Of a DNA stretch of 64,000 nt, positions 37,544 to 49,124 are shown one piece after another (the stretch's first letter is position 1; every line of letters begins with the position of its first letter). Below the pieces are notes generated by a model, which saw only the letters and a list, made by a program, of their open reading frames with translations, was not told the origin of the DNA and searched no databases. The position numbers and the translations under genes are program-made. This DNA is from Pterobdella sp. o SKG-2022 (taxonomy: Eukaryota; Annelida; Clitellata; Hirudinida; Piscicolidae): positions 809,456-873,455 of the forward strand of contig OZ038323.1 of NCBI GenBank assembly GCA_964035795.1, given 5' to 3'.

Positions 37544-39214
37544 CTACAGCAAAGTAGGCTTGAGTTGTTGATTGTTGTTTTGGTTGTTGCGACTAAAGAG
37601 GCGTGACCATGAGTGAGCTGTCTTTCCTGAAACCACCCAAAAGCCACAAGCCACACCAACAACCAGAGTCATCAAATGTTTGATGGTGAAGATGGTGATG
37701 TCAGGTTTGGATTGAGCAAATGCAGAAAATCCATTCATATAATCACCACATTCCCACTGTTGAAAGGGTCCAGGCAACTGATGAAAGCCGACAAGGAAGT
37801 TGGAGCACATGCGATGGTACCAGCCTCTTGTCCATGATGGCATCATTGAGTGTTCATAAAAGACACATGCAACCACCACACCCACAGGCACCACATAAAG
37901 CAGAGCAAAAACTCCTATTCGCATCATCAACTTTTCCAGCTTATCCACACGAGATCCATCATGCTTCATGGCTCTTCTCACTCTGCACAAAGACACGAAC
38001 CCAGAAATGAGAAAAACCAAGCCAATGAAAAGTAACAAAATAAGAGGACCAACAACAAAAGCCTTGGCAACTGTGGCATTAGTGAGTCCAGTGTAGCATG
38101 CTCCAGTGAGCAGGTCCCCATCCACATGACCCATGCCAAGAAGCACAATGGTCATGATACCAGGAATAGCCCAGGCAACCAGATGAAAATACTGTGATCT
38201 GCTCTCAACAGCCTCCTGTCCCCATTTGAGACCTGCTGACAAGAACCATGTGATAGTCAACACCACCCACCACAAACAACTTGCCAAACCACAAAAGTAC
38301 AACATGACAAAGAGAATGGTGCAGCCCTCTTTCTTGGTTCCTTGAGTCACAATTGACACAATCATGCGGTCTTCTATTTGATATTGAGTTTCAAACTCGG
38401 AGCAGGATGCCTTGTCATTGATGATGAAGCCCACAATGTATGAGGCAGATATGACACAATAACAAGCAGACATGAAGATAATAGGCCGTTCTGGATATTG
38501 GAATCGCTTGGTGTCAATGAGGAAGGTGAGAAAAGTGAAAAAAGAACTGAAAAAACAAATTCCAGCAAAGATACAGATGACTAACTTAAAAACTTTATGA
38601 CTAGATTCACTGGCTCCAAACAAGTCCCCTTCGGAGTTGCAAGGCATGCCACAGTTCTCAATCACCTGGTCTCCCACTGTGAGAGAATACTCATGCACTT
38701 TGTTTAGTTGCATGAAGGCTGGACATGTCAGTGGCTTTCTGAGTGTCTTTCTTCTTCTTGCTTGTCGTTCTGACTGATTTTGTCCAACACACAAATCTCC
38801 TTCAGGAAAGCTGTTGCAGTCGAGTATCGGGGGCCACTCATAACCATTTTTTTTCATCACCAAGTCACAATTGTTCTTTGCTTGTAAGCAGAGAGATTTG
38901 CATGGAGGAAGTGCGGACTCCATCACTGTACAGACTGGAACAAAGACAGAGCAAAGAAAGAACTTGAGATAGGGACTGCATCCGGTCTTTATTAAGCTTT
39001 TGAACTCGTTGATATCTATTTCTGCCTCTTCTTGTGAACTATGGCCTAAGATGTTTGGCATGATAGTTTTGTTGTATTGAATATCTTTGCAAAGTGCAAC
39101 TTTGATAGGCTGGCATTTGCCGTGACTCGGAATCCCACTTTCAAAATCATTTGATCGTGAAGATGCAACTTTTAAAATCAAAAAACTTAAAAATATTACT
39201 GATAGAGATGTCAT
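37544..39214 (-). CDS. fzd: Frizzled receptor, class 1/2/7
   Basis: A single 556-codon exon, starting at the first ATG after a clear AT-rich upstream region. A signal peptide (MTSLSVIFLSFLILKVASS) precedes a cysteine-rich Wnt-binding domain with ten cysteines, including NKTIMPNILGH, GCSPYLKFFLCS, PVCTVMES and PPCKSLC. Seven membrane segments follow from about residue 210. The cytoplasmic KTxxxW Dishevelled-binding motif is present as KTAHSW. CRD wording (NILGHSSQEEAE, FLCSVFVPVCTV, LCVGQN) is nearest the Frizzled 1/2/7 class, whose vertebrate genes are also intronless. It receives Wnt ligands at the plasma membrane. The C-terminus (QQLKPTLL) lacks the ETxV PDZ ligand of vertebrate Fz1/2/7. 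It is divergent from CFAP300, 242 bp between start codons. Confidence 0.95.
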   Translation of the reverse strand: MTSLSVIFLSFLILKVASSRSNDFESGIPSHGKCQPIKVALCKDIQYNKTIMPNILGHSSQEEAEIDINEFKSLIKTGCSPYLKFFLCSVFVPVCTVMESALPPCKSLCLQAKNNCDLVMKKNGYEWPPILDCNSFPEGDLCVGQNQSERQARRRKTLRKPLTCPAFMQLNKVHEYSLTVGDQVIENCGMPCNSEGDLFGASESSHKVFKLVICIFAGICFFSSFFTFLTFLIDTKRFQYPERPIIFMSACYCVISASYIVGFIINDKASCSEFETQYQIEDRMIVSIVTQGTKKEGCTILFVMLYFCGLASCLWWVVLTITWFLSAGLKWGQEAVESRSQYFHLVAWAIPGIMTIVLLGMGHVDGDLLTGACYTGLTNATVAKAFVVGPLILLLFIGLVFLISGFVSLCRVRRAMKHDGSRVDKLEKLMMRIGVFALLYVVPVGVVVACVFYEHSMMPSWTRGWYHRMCSNFLVGFHQLPGPFQQWECGDYMNGFSAFAQSKPDITIFTIKHLMTLVVGVACGFWVVSGKTAHSWSRLFSRNNQNNNQQLKPTLL

Positions 39215-39456
39215 TTCAACAAAATTTCGATATACTTATTGATATTAATCAAGGCCAAAGTTAAGAAACTAAACAATCAGACAAAACATTTAGTGCAACC
39301 TAAAGTGAATAGGCATGCATTATACAGAAAATTTTATACATAAATTAATAGTTATATTAATATTTTTATTTAATTAAATTTCAATTAACTGCTATAAATT
39401 TTGCTACCATAGTGACGCTTTGGTTGATCAAGAAAGTTTTTTGAGTTTTCACTAAA
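39215..39456. promoter_or_regulatory. Short shared upstream region of Frizzled and CFAP300
   Basis: Only 242 bp lie between the two divergent ATGs, so the promoters are adjacent or shared. AT-rich, no evident TATA or initiator motif that I can call with confidence. Confidence 0.5.
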
Positions 39457-41953
39457 ATGAACTCAAAGAAAACGACCAATGACTACAGGTTTCAATACTT
39501 GCCGTCAAAAAAGATTGAGTTTTTGGAAAACAAAGAAGTAAATGAAAATTTATTGAAATGGTCAGTCCAACTATCCATTGCATGAGTTGTTGAATGATGA
39601 GTTTTTGAACGATTAACAAAGGCGTTATATTAAATTATTTTTTCGCCTTATATTTCTTATCAAGGTCGATGAAAGATAGAATAATCATACAAACTTTTTC
39701 TTTCGACAAACCTTTCCAGAAATACCAGCAACAAAGTTTTTTTCAAGTATAAATTCATCTCAACATAATTCAACTATTTTGAAAATATGAAATATTAAAA
39801 TGGTTGTCAGGAATTCTTCACTGATCCACACGTAACTTCTAATCTCAAAGTGCTCTCTCCCAACGGCAGATGGGCCTCTCTGGGTGAGGCTTTAAAACTT
39901 GACCGTTTCAATATGCTCATTCAAACTTTTGATTTGCAGGTCTTGATCCAAAATCGGTCAGCTTAAAAGAGGTTGAATAAATTTTTATTAAATAAGATTT
40001 TACATGTTATAAAAATGAAATGATTGCATTATGAGGGTTTTCAATCCTTATCATGTTTATTATAATAAAACTCACAAGTTATAAATTCAGATTCATAAAA
40101 TTTTAAAGTCCTAAAAAAAATTTAAAAAGAATTTATTGATAGTCTGTTCATCAGGTGCCCTGCTCCGTGACGTCAATGAAGTTTTTTGACCGCCTCTTTG
40201 GCAGTGAGGTGGTCAGAGAGAGTGGCAGCATTGTAAGGTATCATCCCTTTACACATATGCAACAGCGATTTGCAATAAATCGTTAGCTAGTTTGCTTAAA
40301 CATGTTGCAACCTTAAATTTATTTTGGTATTTAAGGTGCTCGTGGGTAATGATGTTGTATACAAATTCTATTTATACCATAGTTGTAGGGGTCTTCGTGT
40401 TTTGAGCTGGTCCTTATGAGGGGTATGAAATAATAAAATTAATATAATTTGGAAAATGTCACTGACTTCTGTTATCTTGGTGACATGATATCTGCTGGGG
40501 GAGGCTGCGAATTTTCTTCAATCACCAGATGCAAATCTGCTGGAGTAAGTTTCGTCAACTTCTTTCACTTTTCACCAATCCTCATCTACTTTTCACAACC
40601 AGAGGTCAAATCTACAACACGTACATTAGAGCTGTGCTGCTGTACTCTTCTGAAACCTAGAGCCTAACAACATCTTCACTGAACCGGTTGAAACGCAATG
40701 ACTTGGCCATGATCCGACGGATTTGCAAAGCCAGGGTTGAAGACAGGATAAATGCAAAAAAATTGCATGCAAAACTTGGCATCCAGAACAGAATCGGCGT
40801 TGCGTTGTCATAGGTTGAAGTGGTTTGGTCATGTGGTGCACAGCTCAGGTTGGCTCTCAAAAGTCAGAGAATTCAAGGTTGTTGGTTTTAAAAGACACGG
40901 TAGGCCAAAAATGACATGAGAAGAGTTGCTGAAGAAGGATCGAGCAAAGCTCAATTTGAAAGAAATCGACCCACACAAGCGCCTTACATGGAAGAGAACT
41001 GTTCAAAAAAGCCCTACCCTCTGTTGAGAAAAATGGGCTCTAAATAGAATGACGATGATGTTATGAGTATGAAATAATGAAACTAATCTAATTTGTTGGT
41101 GGAAGTATGAATTAGAATTATAAATATAATATAAATATGCATACAAAGGTGGAATGATTTAGAATGATAACAGATCATTTAGAGATGTACATCGAATACA
41201 TTTGTGATGAATATCGTATATTGTTTTGTGTTGAAGGTGTGAAGAGGAGTTTTGCGAAAAATTGAATGACTACGTTGACGATGAACTGAAAAAGGTTTGT
41301 GAATATGATCGATTCGTGAAATTAAACATGCTTCTAGAGAGAACCACGTGGAACAGATGCTGTTGAGTGGGGGAGAACTATACAGTAACGAAGAAAGGGA
41401 GGAGTTTTTGATGTTGTTACTCACTCATTTGTTGGTCGGAGGATCATTGTGCCAACCTGACTTCCAGATACACAACTACCTCAAAGTTGCAAAAATTCTA
41501 TATCGGGATCTTATCAGGTCAGTGGTGGGTGTGTGAAGGTGGTCACGTACAGAGAACTGAACGGATAATTAAAAGTAGAAGCCATATGTAGAGGTGGATA
41601 TATAAAAGTGGATATATAGAGAAAGATGAGTGGATATATAGAGATGGATACAGAAGATGCTTACACGGCAGGGTCCACAAAGACTCTTGCACTAACAAGG
41701 TCTTGGTCTCTTCCCTCGTCTTCAAAGCCACTCTGCTTGTGGGTTTTTATAATGTTGACATCTACAGTAACAATAAACGTTCTCTATAAAATTATTGAAA
41801 TTTGAATTTTTGCAGGATTCAAGTGGCCGTCAAATTTATCCTTGTTCTGAAGAACATTTCCAAAACGTGGCGTACGCATGCGTGGATCCCTTGAAAAAAC
41901 AAATTCGCATATTTAACCATCGATTTGGTGTCACTCTGCCTACCATCGAGTGA
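39457..41953 (+). CDS. CFAP300: CFAP300 (C11orf70), dynein-arm assembly factor
   Basis: Eight exons keep phase and give 278 residues (human about 267): 39457-39560, 39665-39746, 39811-39939, 40155-40237, 41237-41294, 41342-41517, 41672-41738, 41816-41953. Diagnostic stretches are YRFQYLPSKKIEFLE at the start, WSMKDRIIIQTFSFDKPFQ, FFTDPHVTSNLKVLSPNGRW, SMKFFDRLFGSEVVRESG, EEREEFLMLLLTHLLVGGSL and the terminal DSSGRQIYPCSEEHFQNVAY. CFAP300 is a cytoplasmic factor needed to preassemble outer and inner dynein arms of motile cilia. Intron 4 contains a LINE remnant. The exon 6 acceptor is chosen at 41341 to keep phase; a slightly different acceptor is possible. Confidence 0.92.
40440..41065 (+). 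mobile_element. 3' fragment of a decayed LINE in CFAP300 intron 4
   Basis: Broken frames show FCYLGDMISAGGGCE, then LKRNDLAMIRRICKARVED, KLGIQN, and a GRPKMTWEELL-like block followed by the end of the element. This is the usual C-terminal part of a non-LTR reverse transcriptase ORF. Stops and frameshifts make it a dead, 5'-truncated copy. Confidence 0.8.
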
Positions 41954-41965
41954 TTACCTCTCCAC

Positions 41966-42112
41966 TATCACCATCATCCTCCTAATATTATCACCTTCAC
42001 CATCATTCTCCTAATATCACCACCATCACCCTCTTAATATCATCACCACCATCATCCTCCTAATATCACCGCCACCATCTTGTTATTATCACTATTTTTC
42101 TCTCATAACCAC
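41966..42112. repeat. CACCATCATCCTCCTAATAT-type tandem repeat downstream of CFAP300
   Basis: About four to five imperfect units of roughly 33 bp built of CACCATCATC and CTCCTAATATCACC follow the CFAP300 stop codon. They occupy the 3' UTR or intergenic space before the EXOSC7 stop at 42284. Confidence 0.75.
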
Positions 42113-42283
42113 CATCATCTCATTAATTGACGTGCGAGTGACATTATCCATATTAAATTATCAAATGTATGCTATGAAATGAAGCAGCTCCAAATAATTT
42201 TTGAGCAGTCAAAGATGTTTACGGATTCTTTGTTGTTATGCATAAAAGGTTGAATAAAAGTTTTTAAATATATTAATTAAAAA

Positions 42284-45200
42284 TCATTTTGTGAATCCTT
42301 CGATGGAGCGGTCATCACTGGGGTTGGCGGTGAAGAGGTTGAGTTCTTTAGTGAGCACCTCAACCAGCTTGCGGTTCATCCGCCCTCCTATCTCTGACGC
42401 CATCTACGCAGTTCATACGGCATTCAAGTAAATATCACGTGTTTTTTACAAGTTCAACTAAACACTACATTTCATAAGATAACCACCAAAATCGATTATA
42501 AACTACTTAAGTATATACATTGATAGAAAATAATTCGAAAGCTTATTAAAGCAACCTGCACAGCTGACTGTAGCTGGTCAGACGTGAGACCTTCAGCTCC
42601 ACCCTTGCGCACCATCACCACCTCACCCCCGTCCACCACACCCACTAACACCCTGGCAAAAATTTTTAGATTGCATCAAGTTATTGAGAGTTCATTAAAG
42701 AAAATTAACCACTTAATAATTCTCAGAGTTCGAGTTTGTTTTGTTGCAGCGATATTACATCCCAAATATAAAATACAACCTTCCTGTTACACATGCCTCC
42801 TCTTCCAGACTCGCATCCACCAAACTTCCCCCCTCTACCTGTCGGGAGAATGTTCGTAATCTCATGAACACGCAACTTCATCCAAGGTGCATCTCATGAA
42901 ATTACAACTGCGCCCGATTAACTAAGGTTAATTAAACTGCTGGATAAGCAACATCAAAACGAAAGATAACGTTTGCTCTCACTCACTCCTTTCAAAACTT
43001 GGCATTCGGGATGTTGAGGTAGTTCTTGGTACAAGCAGAATGAGGTGGTTTGGACATGTAGAGCGTAGCGTGGGTTGGATCTCTCAGGTGTGAAAGTTGG
43101 ATTTAGATACTTGCAAGAAGCCTGGTAGGCCCAAAAAGATTTGGAATGAGCTCATTGGAATGATAAAAGAAAGCTAGAAATGGTTTGTGCGGATCCACTC
43201 GATCGCTCTGAATGGAAAGGCCGACTTCGAGATAGAATTTTCAAAAAGCCCAACCCTTTGTAAAAGAAAACGGGCTATAAAAAGGATTTGATTGATTGAT
43301 ATATCAGTATTCGTTTGAGTGTGGCTTGGTCTCCCATAAACCAAAATACTGCCATACTTGCCTCAATCTTGAAAACCTACATTGGTTCTCTTTTTATTTT
43401 CCACACTGCCAACATTCCTTCCTATCATTCCAATCCAATATAACCTCCTAAGCAACCCTCTTCTGACTTTCCACTTTTCATAACCCCTGTGATTGTGGTA
43501 TTATAAAGCGTTTTTGCTTGTAGTTCGAAGCGCTTGCTACAAATTTAATGTAGCAATAACTTACTATAGGATTGTCTGCCCACAAGAGATCGAGCCAGAG
43601 TAGATAATTAGTTTAATGCTCTACCATCTGAGTTATATGGCAACACCCCAACCTCTGAATCACTTTCTCATTCTCTGGTCCTCTTCTTACCTCCTCAACT
43701 TTAACCTTCTTACATACAATTATCAACACTTTCTTTCAAGCGGTTCGAGGATAAGGACTTTTAAACCATGTTAAAAGGTGATAAATGAATTTACTTTTTA
43801 TTATTGAAACTGAATAATCGTCAACAAAAATCAAAAACGAATTAGCATTGGTAATGAAGACAAACGTTGTTGATGGTGACGACACAAGGAAGATGTTGGG
43901 TAGGAAAGGGGCAGAGGTCCTCAGTAGGGTCATCTGAAAGATCAACCTCGTTATGACCACTATCTTCTGTAATGACAGTCACTTTGGGTAGTCTGGAGTC
44001 AGTGGTGATGGTGGGTGAATGTGGTGATAGTGGATGGGGAGATGGCAGGTGAAAGTTGTGATAGTGGGTGGGGGGATGTGAAGGTGAAATCACCTTGTAC
44101 TGAAAAAGGCAGCTTTGATGGCCAAAGACACAACATCAAACAAGTTGCCACCAATCTCTAGCAACTGAAAACATTTATCAACCTTTCATAGTCTTGCCAA
44201 ATTATATTTAATCCACATTTGATTGCTGACAGTGTCAACATATGAGACCCCAAATACATAGGAGTTCAATCAAATTTCATAAATCTCAAATTAATATATA
44301 AGGTAAGGCAAACAGATACCAGCACATCAGCATAGATGTTCCAGCACTTGCAACCCTCCAAGATGCACAACTGATGCAGATCAAAGGTGTGCGGATGTTT
44401 GTAAAGATCATCCATGGTGCAGGATACCACCTCTGCCAGATCACTCCCTCCCTGCCCCTCAAAGTCTGGAGCTGCCACAGCTGAACTATCTCAAGAAATT
44501 ATCAGTTATTTCATCTTTTATGGAAGTATTCTTGTAATTTTGAAAATGTATGAAAAAAATAAAAATTTGAAATAAAATGTTCTATAATTTGTTTTATGTT
44601 ACTCAAAATTGAATTTGAAAAAACATACTATCAATAAGTACAAGGGAATCAGCTGCACACAAGACTTAACATGGTGCTATTAGATCTAATGTTCTTAAAA
44701 ATCAACAATGCATTAATAGATGCAAATATACAAAAGTGGGATACAGACCAGTCAACAAAGAAGTGGATAGAGCCAGATAATGGATGTTTAGGAGAGGGTT
44801 TGGTGATCTCAGCCTTTACACCCACCATCACATCTGTATTCCCCTTGGTGCAATATATTTATATAATATTTCATGATTTCATTTTTATATCTGCTTAAAC
44901 CATTTTGATTCTGGATGATCCATAACAATGTGGAATCACTCCTGTCTCAACTTCCATGCCTCTGTAGTCTTCCAGACCCCTGCCATCTTGTCGAATTCTA
45001 CACTGTTACAAAGTAAATATTCAATAAAAGGAGAGAAGAAAATAAAATATAAGTAGAAACAAAATCTCAATATATATATGAACATAAAGATTTAAATTCA
45101 ATTGAAAAACAATTCAAACTTTTTCTCTATATTATTATCATTAGAAAAATACTTGTCAATAGTAATTAAATAAAATCAATGTTACTAATATTTCAGAAAA

Positions 45201-45321
45201 TGAAAATTTTTTAAATAACAAAATAGGATTTAAATAATAAGATTAAATTTTGTTGTCTTAAAACCTTAATTCCATTTTTTATAAAAGCTTTTTCACCCTT
45301 ACTGAGAGTAACATTAGCCAT
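42284..45321 (-). CDS. EXOSC7: Exosome subunit EXOSC7 / RRP42 (RNase PH-like)
   Basis: Nine exons in phase encode 297 residues (human 291): complement 45265-45321, 44901-45002, 44749-44843, 44320-44485, 44094-44164, 43866-43992, 42780-42838, 42556-42652, 42284-42403. Signature stretches are MANVTLSKGEKAFIKNGIK, RQDGRGLEDYRGMEVETG, GNTDVMVGVKAEI, SIHFFVDC, APDFEGQGGSDLAE, LLEIGGNLFDVVSLAIKAA, NEVDLSDDPTEDLCPFP and LVDASLEEEACVTGRVLVGV. It is one of six RNase PH-fold ring proteins of the RNA exosome core; eukaryotic ring subunits are catalytically inactive and act structurally and in RNA threading. It works in nucleus and cytoplasm. It converges on CFAP300. Confidence 0.94.
42970..43310 (+). 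mobile_element. LINE 3' fragment in EXOSC7 intron 6
   Basis: Degenerate translation shows KLGIRDVEVVLGTSRMRWFG, then HVERS and GRPKKIWNELI. These are the C-terminal motifs of the same kind of element seen at 40440-41065. It ends with a GATTGATTGAT tail. Antisense to EXOSC7. Confidence 0.75.
43568..43645 (-). repeat. tRNA-like head of a SINE, or tRNA pseudogene
   Basis: On the - strand from about 43643: GCCATATAACTCAGATGGTA, then GAGC. This contains a canonical box A and a CTC/GAG D-stem. A degenerate box B (GGCTCGATCTC) follows about 35 bp later. The acceptor and T stems do not pair well, so it is not a functional tRNA. It lies within EXOSC7 intron 6 on the coding strand. Confidence 0.6.
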
Positions 45322-47095
45322 GAGTTAATATTTATTAATGAGCTCAAAACAATTTTAACGCAATGCTTTTACCCTAGCTTAACTTTTAAGCTTTTTTACT
45401 TTTTAAAAGTTTTAAAAGTATTGTAAAAAAATTACGTTTATTTTTTAAAAAATAGTTTCTTTGAATCTTCCAAGAGTTTTTGCCAAAATTTGAATGGTGA
45501 GTAGTTTAAATGAAGTTGTTGAAAGTTTAATCATAATTAATTGTTAACATTTATATATCAACCGCTTACATTGAGAACTTTACAATTACATAGAAGATTT
45601 CATAACAAGTAGAACTTTTGCATGGTTATAGATTTTATTGAGCAAAATATTGCTGAAACTAATTAGAAGTTGAATGCTGTTATGTTTTTCTCAACTGTTC
45701 GAACATTTTGCAAGTCAGTTTGTGTTTCAGTCTTGTGTGTTTTATTAAGTCTCAATAAGCGTGTTAAAAAGAAACATGGAGAATATGGAGTAACTATACT
45801 TATTTTTACATAATATATATTATATAACATATGGAGACATTGACTTTGGTTTCAAGTAGTTTGCATTACTTAAACACCCCTTAAACAATCATTTCACTAA
45901 CATAATCGCCTTTTTTGAGGGGTCATTAGTGTTTCATGTATACAACTTAAAAATCATTTATCAAGTAATTATATACAAAAGCAATACATAGCTTTTCTAA
46001 AAAATATAATTTCTTTTTAATTGGACGATGAACTAATATTTATAAAATTCATTAAAATTTTGTGGAAGTTAGGCTTTTATATTTGATTGAATGTTTGAAA
46101 TTTTCAGACCTTTCACACCTAACAAAGTGGACCAGTGGCTAGGGGCTCTAAAGATTTCAAACATCCAGAAGAAATTTTTCAAAGTGAGAAATAATAAAAG
46201 ACTAAACTTATAAAATTGTTACAAGTTTGTGTTATAAAATTTTATTTATGCTTTGTAGATCAAAAGACAAATTCAATATTTTAAACCAATTGTGTTATCT
46301 TATGTTTTGAATGTTATAAATCCCATATTTAATGTTATGAAATTGAACAGAGAAATTTTTTTGTTTTATTGAAAACAACAGAATTAGCCTAATATTGAAA
46401 GAATTCAAATGAAAAATTTTTATCAACTTTTATCTCTTGTATTATTGAGTTGTTTGGTTTCAATTGTTATACCATTGTTTGGGGGCTATAATACAAGGAT
46501 TTTTTATTAGAGTTTAAAGCTCCATAGTTTATAAAATCATTGTCAAGAATTTTTTATGCTATTGTACTTTTTTCAATAACCGAGGTAGGAGGAAACAAAA
46601 TTACTTGATGTCTCAATCAGTTAGCATTATTCATTGTTTTAAGGAACTAATTTTATATAGGACTGCCAATTCAAGCTTCTATTCATTTTGAAAGTTTTCT
46701 AAATTCAAGAGCTGTTGCACCTGGTAGATTTTCTGTCGACTAAGATAATCTCTCTGGTCAATGGTTCCAAAGTGTGAAGTTGATGATGGTTGCCACAAAA
46801 AAACTGTATTCACAAGTGTCAGATTGGAAGTAGTTAAACCTGGTAATGAAATCTCAAAAATAAAATGTGAACCTCAACTAGAATTTTTTGACTTTGTGAT
46901 TCAAATATCAAAAAAATCTGATCTGAACCAATTTGATCTTTTTTTTTTAGACCAATTTCCAATGTCCTTGACTTGTAGAAAATACTGGGGCAGCTGTTTT
47001 TAGAAAAGGCATTTAACTTTTTGTGGAAAGTAATCTTTTTCTGCTGTCCTAATTTGCTTATTATCTTTTTCATTCAACTAAACTGCTATCACAAA
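45322..47095. other. Intergenic, EXOSC7 upstream region, one orphan exon-like segment
   Basis: AT-rich spacer. At 46108-46183 a tttcag acceptor and a gtgaga donor bound a 76-nt open segment reading PFTPNKVDQWLGALKISNIQ, then KKFFK. I cannot attach it to a gene; it could be an upstream exon of the kynurenine aminotransferase locus or chance. Nothing else coding is convincing. Confidence 0.4.
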
Positions 47096-47102
47096 AATCT
47101 AT

Positions 47103-47262
47103 ATGGATATCTTGGAAGCAGCTGATGAAGGTAGGTTTAGTCTTTTGATATTGTTGGATCTTTCCTCAGCCTTTGCTTTAGTTAATCATAATATTTCAAT
47201 AAATAAGCTATATTTAAAATTCGGTTTTAAGGGTTTAGTCCAACCCATGCTTGCATGTAAAC
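47103..47262 (+). mobile_element. Reverse transcriptase fragment of a LINE (5' piece of an interrupted copy)
   Basis: Reads MDILEAADEGRFSLLILLDL, then SSAFALVNHN and KLYLKFGFKGLVQPML. This matches the reverse transcriptase palm region (LDLSxAFDxVxH) of non-LTR elements; the catalytic-type Asp of AFD is Leu here. The homology stops at about 47260. The next expected motifs occur at 49125-49212, after a second element. Confidence 0.75.
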
Positions 47263-49110
47263 GGACTCAAAACGATGATGATGATGATAATAAACGACAA
47301 CAACAACATCTCAACAAGCAAAAACAACAACATTTCTATGACAGACATCATCAACACAATCTAAACAATCAAAAACAACGCTTTGGGGACCGTCGACAAT
47401 AACAACATTCTAGCAACCGACATCTACTACAACAACAACATCTCATATATATTTATTTACACCCACTACGATAACATTTCAACAACCGACACCTACAGCA
47501 ACACCTACAAAGACGCGAATCATTGTCTCGGAGAATAGTGCACAAGGAAATCTAGGATTCATCAACCACAACTATAACAACAACCATTCCACGTCATAAC
47601 GCAACAACAACACAACGAAGTCATGTAACAACACTGCATCATCATCTCATAACATTACCATGTCACCAAACTATAACACCACATCATTCTACAACAAACC
47701 CACATCACCACACGACACTACCTTAGGAGGTTTTAAATCGGCAAGGGCACGCAGCTCCAGCAATTAAGAGCAAGCTATATGAGGCAATAAAGGGTATGTA
47801 TGAACACTGCGCATGGAAATGGGATGAAACGATGAAGTCAGGCAACATACTCCCTCTATTCAAGAAAGGTGACAGACGAGATAAAAAAACTACCGGGGTA
47901 TTTGCCTCTTACCTTTCACGAGCAGAGTACTGGCAAAAATAATAGCAAAGAAACTTCGGGATACATCAAGGAACAATGGAAGCAAACAACATCAGAATGC
48001 TTGGAGTATACCTCGGTAGAAAAGAGGACATTGCCCGACGATTGAGAAGAAGGGCACAAATTTTTGCTAGGATTAGGAAGTACTGGATACATGTGTAGAG
48101 AGCACTATGCTTTTCAACTGTAACACAAGACCGTTCTATAAGTCAGAAGTGAAACAACTGCAGAAAGCAATGGACAGGAGGTATAGATTGATATGGGGTA
48201 GTGGTAACAAGGAGCCGTTAAAGGAAATGGAGGAGAAACATGTGAACATGTGGGACGTAAGACGTCAACTTGTAGTAGAGAGCATCCGTACTAAAATAGA
48301 AATAGCTCACCTCAGGTGCATAGGCCATGTTTTGCGTCTACCCGACGACAGATTGAAGAGAATGGTACTAGGTTGGAATGCCGAACTGGAGGGTCTTACA
48401 AAAACAAGGAGAAGACAGCAGACGACACTCAGCTACTGGCGCAAACTCCTAACTGATGCAGCAATTCCGCATGAGAACTTTCAAAAAATAGTCACAGATC
48501 GCAAAAGATGGAACTCCGAGGTCAACTATCAGAGGAAGTGGCTGAAAATGTACGAATGTCAGCAAGGACACCAGAATAGTGAAAATCGACGTCTACCTGG
48601 CAGAGAAACACTACACGTGCCTGTGATACATTCAACCACTGAATTCACACGTGAGCCAGAAGGGTGTGGCAAAACCTGCAAAAGCAAAGCAGGTCTGGCG
48701 ATACATGAGAAAAGAATGCACAAGATGCTGCAAGCGCCAATTGAAATAACCTGTGCACACTGTCGAAGAATCTTCAACCAAGAAGCGACTTGGGAAAACC
48801 ATCAAAAAACGTGTAAGGGACAAGAGGTCGATGGCAAGAGGTTCAAATGTGGAGCGTGTGGGCTCTGGAGAAATAAGGCAAATCGGGCTAGACACATGAG
48901 AACACAACAATACACCAGTACACCAAAACACACCTACACCAGCAAGAGCATACAGAAACAAAACAAAGCAATGCCAAAACTGTCAATGTATACTGTCAGC
49001 CACGAACATGGCTAGACATATGCGGACATACCTATAACCTCCCTAAGTCGGGTCTCTCATGCTTCTTAATGATGCGATAAAAGACAAGATAAGATGATGA
49101 TGATGATGCT
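47263..49110 (+). mobile_element. Second, defective LINE, apparently inserted into the first
   Basis: The left part (47270-47720) is CAACAA-rich. From about 47740 decayed reverse transcriptase motifs appear: WKWDETMKSGNILPLFKKGD, then a near-AKIIAKKL block, then after an internal gap a frame with LGVYLGRKEDIARRLRRRAQ. An open stretch at 48107-49015 (302 codons) encodes the C-terminus: VNMWDVRRQLV, LRCIGHVLRLPDDRLKRMVL, and a zinc-finger-like tail. The element ends in a GATAAGATGATGATGATGAT tail near 49107. Both sides abut GATGATGAT-rich sequence. Confidence 0.65.
48107..49015 (+). pseudogene. C-terminal LINE ORF2 remnant with Cys/His fingers
   Basis: 302 codons without a stop but lacking the reverse transcriptase catalytic core upstream. 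After the LRCIGHVLRLPDDR block come two or three finger-like units: C-x4-C...H-x4-H (GCGKTCKSKAGLAIHEKRMH), C-x2-C...H-x4-C (CAHCRRIFNQEATWENHQKT), and C-x2-C (FKCGACGLW) with a downstream His. Such nucleic-acid-binding tails occur in some non-LTR families. It probably encodes nothing functional on its own. Confidence 0.6.
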
Positions 49111-49124
49111 AGTGGTATTGCTTA

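Noticed and set aside
40440..43310. Active retrotransposon
   Set aside because: All LINE pieces in this span are truncated and contain stops and frameshifts.
46761..47003. 80-codon + strand ORF (begins MVPKCEVDDGC)
   Set aside because: No homology recognised, AT-rich context, ends in poly-Phe/Asp simple sequence; next to LINE debris.
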